From Lamprobacter sp046541315 (GTDB lineage Bacteria; Pseudomonadota; Gammaproteobacteria; Chromatiales; Chromatiaceae), in assembly GCF_046541315.1 (NCBI RefSeq), contig NZ_JBKHDN010000131.1, positions 1 through 7,923 of the forward strand: DNA of 7,923 bases, read 5' to 3'. The position numbers and the translations under genes are program-made. Of the stretch, positions 6,676-7,923 are shown one piece after another. The number at the start of each line of letters is the position of its first letter. The stretch's first letter is position 1. The notes under the pieces were generated by a model, which searched no databases, was not told where the DNA came from, and saw only the letters and a list, made by a program, of their open reading frames with translations.

Positions 6676-6831
6676 CGCTCATTCTCGCAACGGTCGTGCA
6701 TTGAGCACGCGCACACCATCGATCGATCAACGCACAACTCGAACGGTGGTGACACGGCAGCCTGGGCCGTATGCCGAGTGTAGCCCATTGCCGCAGGACT
6801 CGGACCAGTGTCACCGATGGCTTGATCGACG
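6676..6831 (-). promoter_or_regulatory. Leader/promoter region of the RRM gene
   Basis: This 156-bp non-coding gap lies between the permease stop and the RRM start. On the minus strand it has a -10-like TACACT (complement of 6777-6782) without a good -35 at the normal distance, and a CGATCGATGG stretch nearer the gene. The leader would be long (about 90 nt), as in cold-shock-type genes, but I cannot show a specific element. Confidence 0.3.
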
Positions 6832-7923
6832 TCAATCGCGGTGCGCGACCCGAAAGCCGGCGCGCTCGATGGCCTGTTCCAGGGCGCTGGTCTCGACGCC
6901 ACCGCCGCGAATCAGCACCCGACCGGTGGCGAGGTCGGGCGCGGCCTCCTGGACCTGATCGATCGACTCCAGCGCCTGCTTGACCGTCGCCACGCAGTGG
7001 CCGCAGCTCATGCCCTTGACCTCAAGGATCATGCTGTCGTCGGCGGCGCTGGTGGCGAGGCCGCCCCGCGCATCGGTGTTCGCACGGGTCTCGGCGCCTT
7101 GTGCGCGTGACAACCGCGCTTGCGCCTGTTTCCGTGCGCGGTATTGGCGCCGCCCCAGCATCGCCATCAACGCCAACAGCACCAGCGCCGACAGGACCGG
7201 CAGCCAGCCCTGCTGGTGTTCGTGCGTCAGCGTTTGCGCCGGCACGCTGGTCAACAACTGGTCGAAGAGCAGACCGAAGCCGAGGCTCATCGCCACCACG
7301 GTGCCGAGGTAGACCGAGAGCACCCGCGCGCCCAGGGTCCGATACACCGCACCGATGGTGACCAGGTTGGTCGCCGGACCCGCCATCAGGAACACCAGCG
7401 CCGAACCGGCCGGCAGCCCGGCCAGGATCAACGAGGCCGCGATCGGCACCGAGGCGGTGGTGCAGACATACAGGGGGAGGGCGATGGCCAGCATCACCAG
7501 CATGCCGAGCAGCCCATCGGCCCAAGGCCGGCCGGCGAAGAAGTCGGCCGGGGTGAGCGCCGTCACCAAGGCCGCCGCGATCACGCCGATGATCAGCCAG
7601 GTGTTGATGGCGCCGAGCAGGTCGAACACAGCGTATCGCACCGCCTCGCCGATGCGCGCCCGCCAGCCGCGGGGCCGGTTGTCATCGGCGCTGTCGCCGT
7701 TGGCGGCAGCGCTGGCCGGCGGGTCTGCAGGTACCGTGCGGTTGACCAGGACACCCCCGATCACGCCGGTGACAAAGGCGGCGATCAATTTGAAGAGCGC
7801 GAACGGCCAACCGAGAAAGGCGGCGGTGACCAGGATCGAATCGACCCCGGTCTGCGGCGTGCTGATCATGAAGGCGGTCGCGGCGCCGGGCGAGGCGCCC
7901 TCGCGGCGCAAGCCAAGCGCGGT
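6832..7923 (-). CDS. Heavy-metal efflux permease (SO_0444/YraQ-type) with C-terminal HMA domain, 5' end outside window
   Basis: Polytopic inner-membrane permease, probably exporting a soft metal such as Cu or Zn (family inference). The 363 visible residues begin mid-gene: the frame stays open through the right edge, reading TALGLRREGASPGAATAF, which is inside a conserved loop. The TTG at 7911 is therefore not the start; an N-terminal part including the usual first Cys motif is missing. STPQTG (21-26) and a second-half counterpart PLYVCTTAS (Cys154) through AGPATN reflect the family's internal duplication. Hydrophobic segments lie near 30-60, 95-125, 135-150, 155-185, 195-220 and 235-255. A low-complexity hydrophilic loop covers about 62-87. 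After a polar linker the last 66 residues (from 298) form a heavy-metal-associated domain with GMSCGHC (Cys307, Cys310). The stop is TGA at 6832-6834. The substrate metal cannot be decided from sequence. Confidence 0.88.
   Translation of the reverse strand, partial: TALGLRREGASPGAATAFMISTPQTGVDSILVTAAFLGWPFALFKLIAAFVTGVIGGVLVNRTVPADPPASAAANGDSADDNRPRGWRARIGEAVRYAVFDLLGAINTWLIIGVIAAALVTALTPADFFAGRPWADGLLGMLVMLAIALPLYVCTTASVPIAASLILAGLPAGSALVFLMAGPATNLVTIGAVYRTLGARVLSVYLGTVVAMSLGFGLLFDQLLTSVPAQTLTHEHQQGWLPVLSALVLLALMAMLGRRQYRARKQAQARLSRAQGAETRANTDARGGLATSAADDSMILEVKGMSCGHCVATVKQALESIDQVQEAAPDLATGRVLIRGGGVETSALEQAIERAGFRVAHRD
6835..7032 (-). other. HMA (CopZ/Atx1-like) metal-binding domain fused to the permease
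   Basis: Sixty-six C-terminal residues of the permease show the beta-alpha-beta-beta-alpha-beta pattern of HMA domains: MILEVKGMSCGHC at the start with metal ligands Cys at codons 7003-7005 and 6994-6996, a helix VATVKQALESI, the middle strand GRVLIRG, and a final helix ALEQAIERAGF. It would sit in the cytosol and hand metal to, or sense metal for, the transporter (inference). Confidence 0.85.

Noticed and set aside
2451..6725. Shared 13-mer ACACCATCGATCG at 2451-2463 and 6713-6725, both in non-coding DNA
   Set aside because: About one such 13-base match is expected by chance in a window this size, and the orientation relative to the downstream genes differs.
6835..7032. Separate expression of the HMA domain from the internal ATG at 7032
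   Set aside because: No Shine-Dalgarno-like sequence lies ahead of that ATG; a free chaperone form would need experimental evidence.
7909..7911. TTG at 7911 as the start of the permease
   Set aside because: The frame stays open to the window edge and the upstream codons continue a conserved loop of the family, so the gene is cut by the window.
1..7923. tRNA or rRNA genes, CRISPR arrays, insertion sequences, attachment sites
   Set aside because: Looked for and not seen; the window is almost filled by seven ordinary genes.

Overview
The window is about 7.9 kb of GC-rich, densely coded chromosomal DNA with seven protein genes. The close likeness of UbiD to the enterobacterial enzyme, remembered by motif, and the gene mix (ubiquinone biosynthesis, ergothioneine biosynthesis, a metal-efflux permease) suggest a GC-rich gammaproteobacterium, possibly a purple sulfur or related sulfur-oxidising lineage. 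That placement is an inference from protein style; there is no rRNA here to test it. I see no insertion sequence, phage gene, tRNA or CRISPR array, and composition looks even, so this reads as core or near-core genome rather than an island.

Layout. Positions 10-2230 on the minus strand hold a zinc-type medium-chain dehydrogenase followed by a lipoprotein-like alpha/beta hydrolase, a probable two-gene transcription unit. Positions 2231-2504 are a divergent intergenic region with short inverted repeats and a perfect TTGACA hexamer. Positions 2505-6336 on the plus strand hold egtB, egtD and ubiD, each joined to the next by a 4-bp ATGA stop/start overlap. Positions 6337-6408 are a convergent gap containing a GC-rich hairpin. 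Positions 6409-6675 on the minus strand hold a small single-RRM RNA-binding protein. Positions 6832-7923 on the minus strand hold the C-terminal part of a heavy-metal permease fused to a C-terminal HMA (CxxC) domain; this gene runs off the right edge.

How the genes work together. EgtD trimethylates histidine to hercynine, and EgtB joins hercynine to a thiol donor by oxygen-dependent C-S bond formation; together they give the sulfoxide precursor of ergothioneine. A final C-S lyase and any egtA/egtC donor-side genes are not in the window. UbiD, the prenyl-FMN-dependent decarboxylase of ubiquinone biosynthesis, is translationally coupled behind egtD. That ties a thiol antioxidant pathway to quinone synthesis in one transcript and is the most notable arrangement here. 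Nothing in the window looks like a wholly new biological system. The best leads are the egtBD-ubiD coupling, a His/Gln/Asn-rich insertion inside EgtB, and the permease-HMA fusion.
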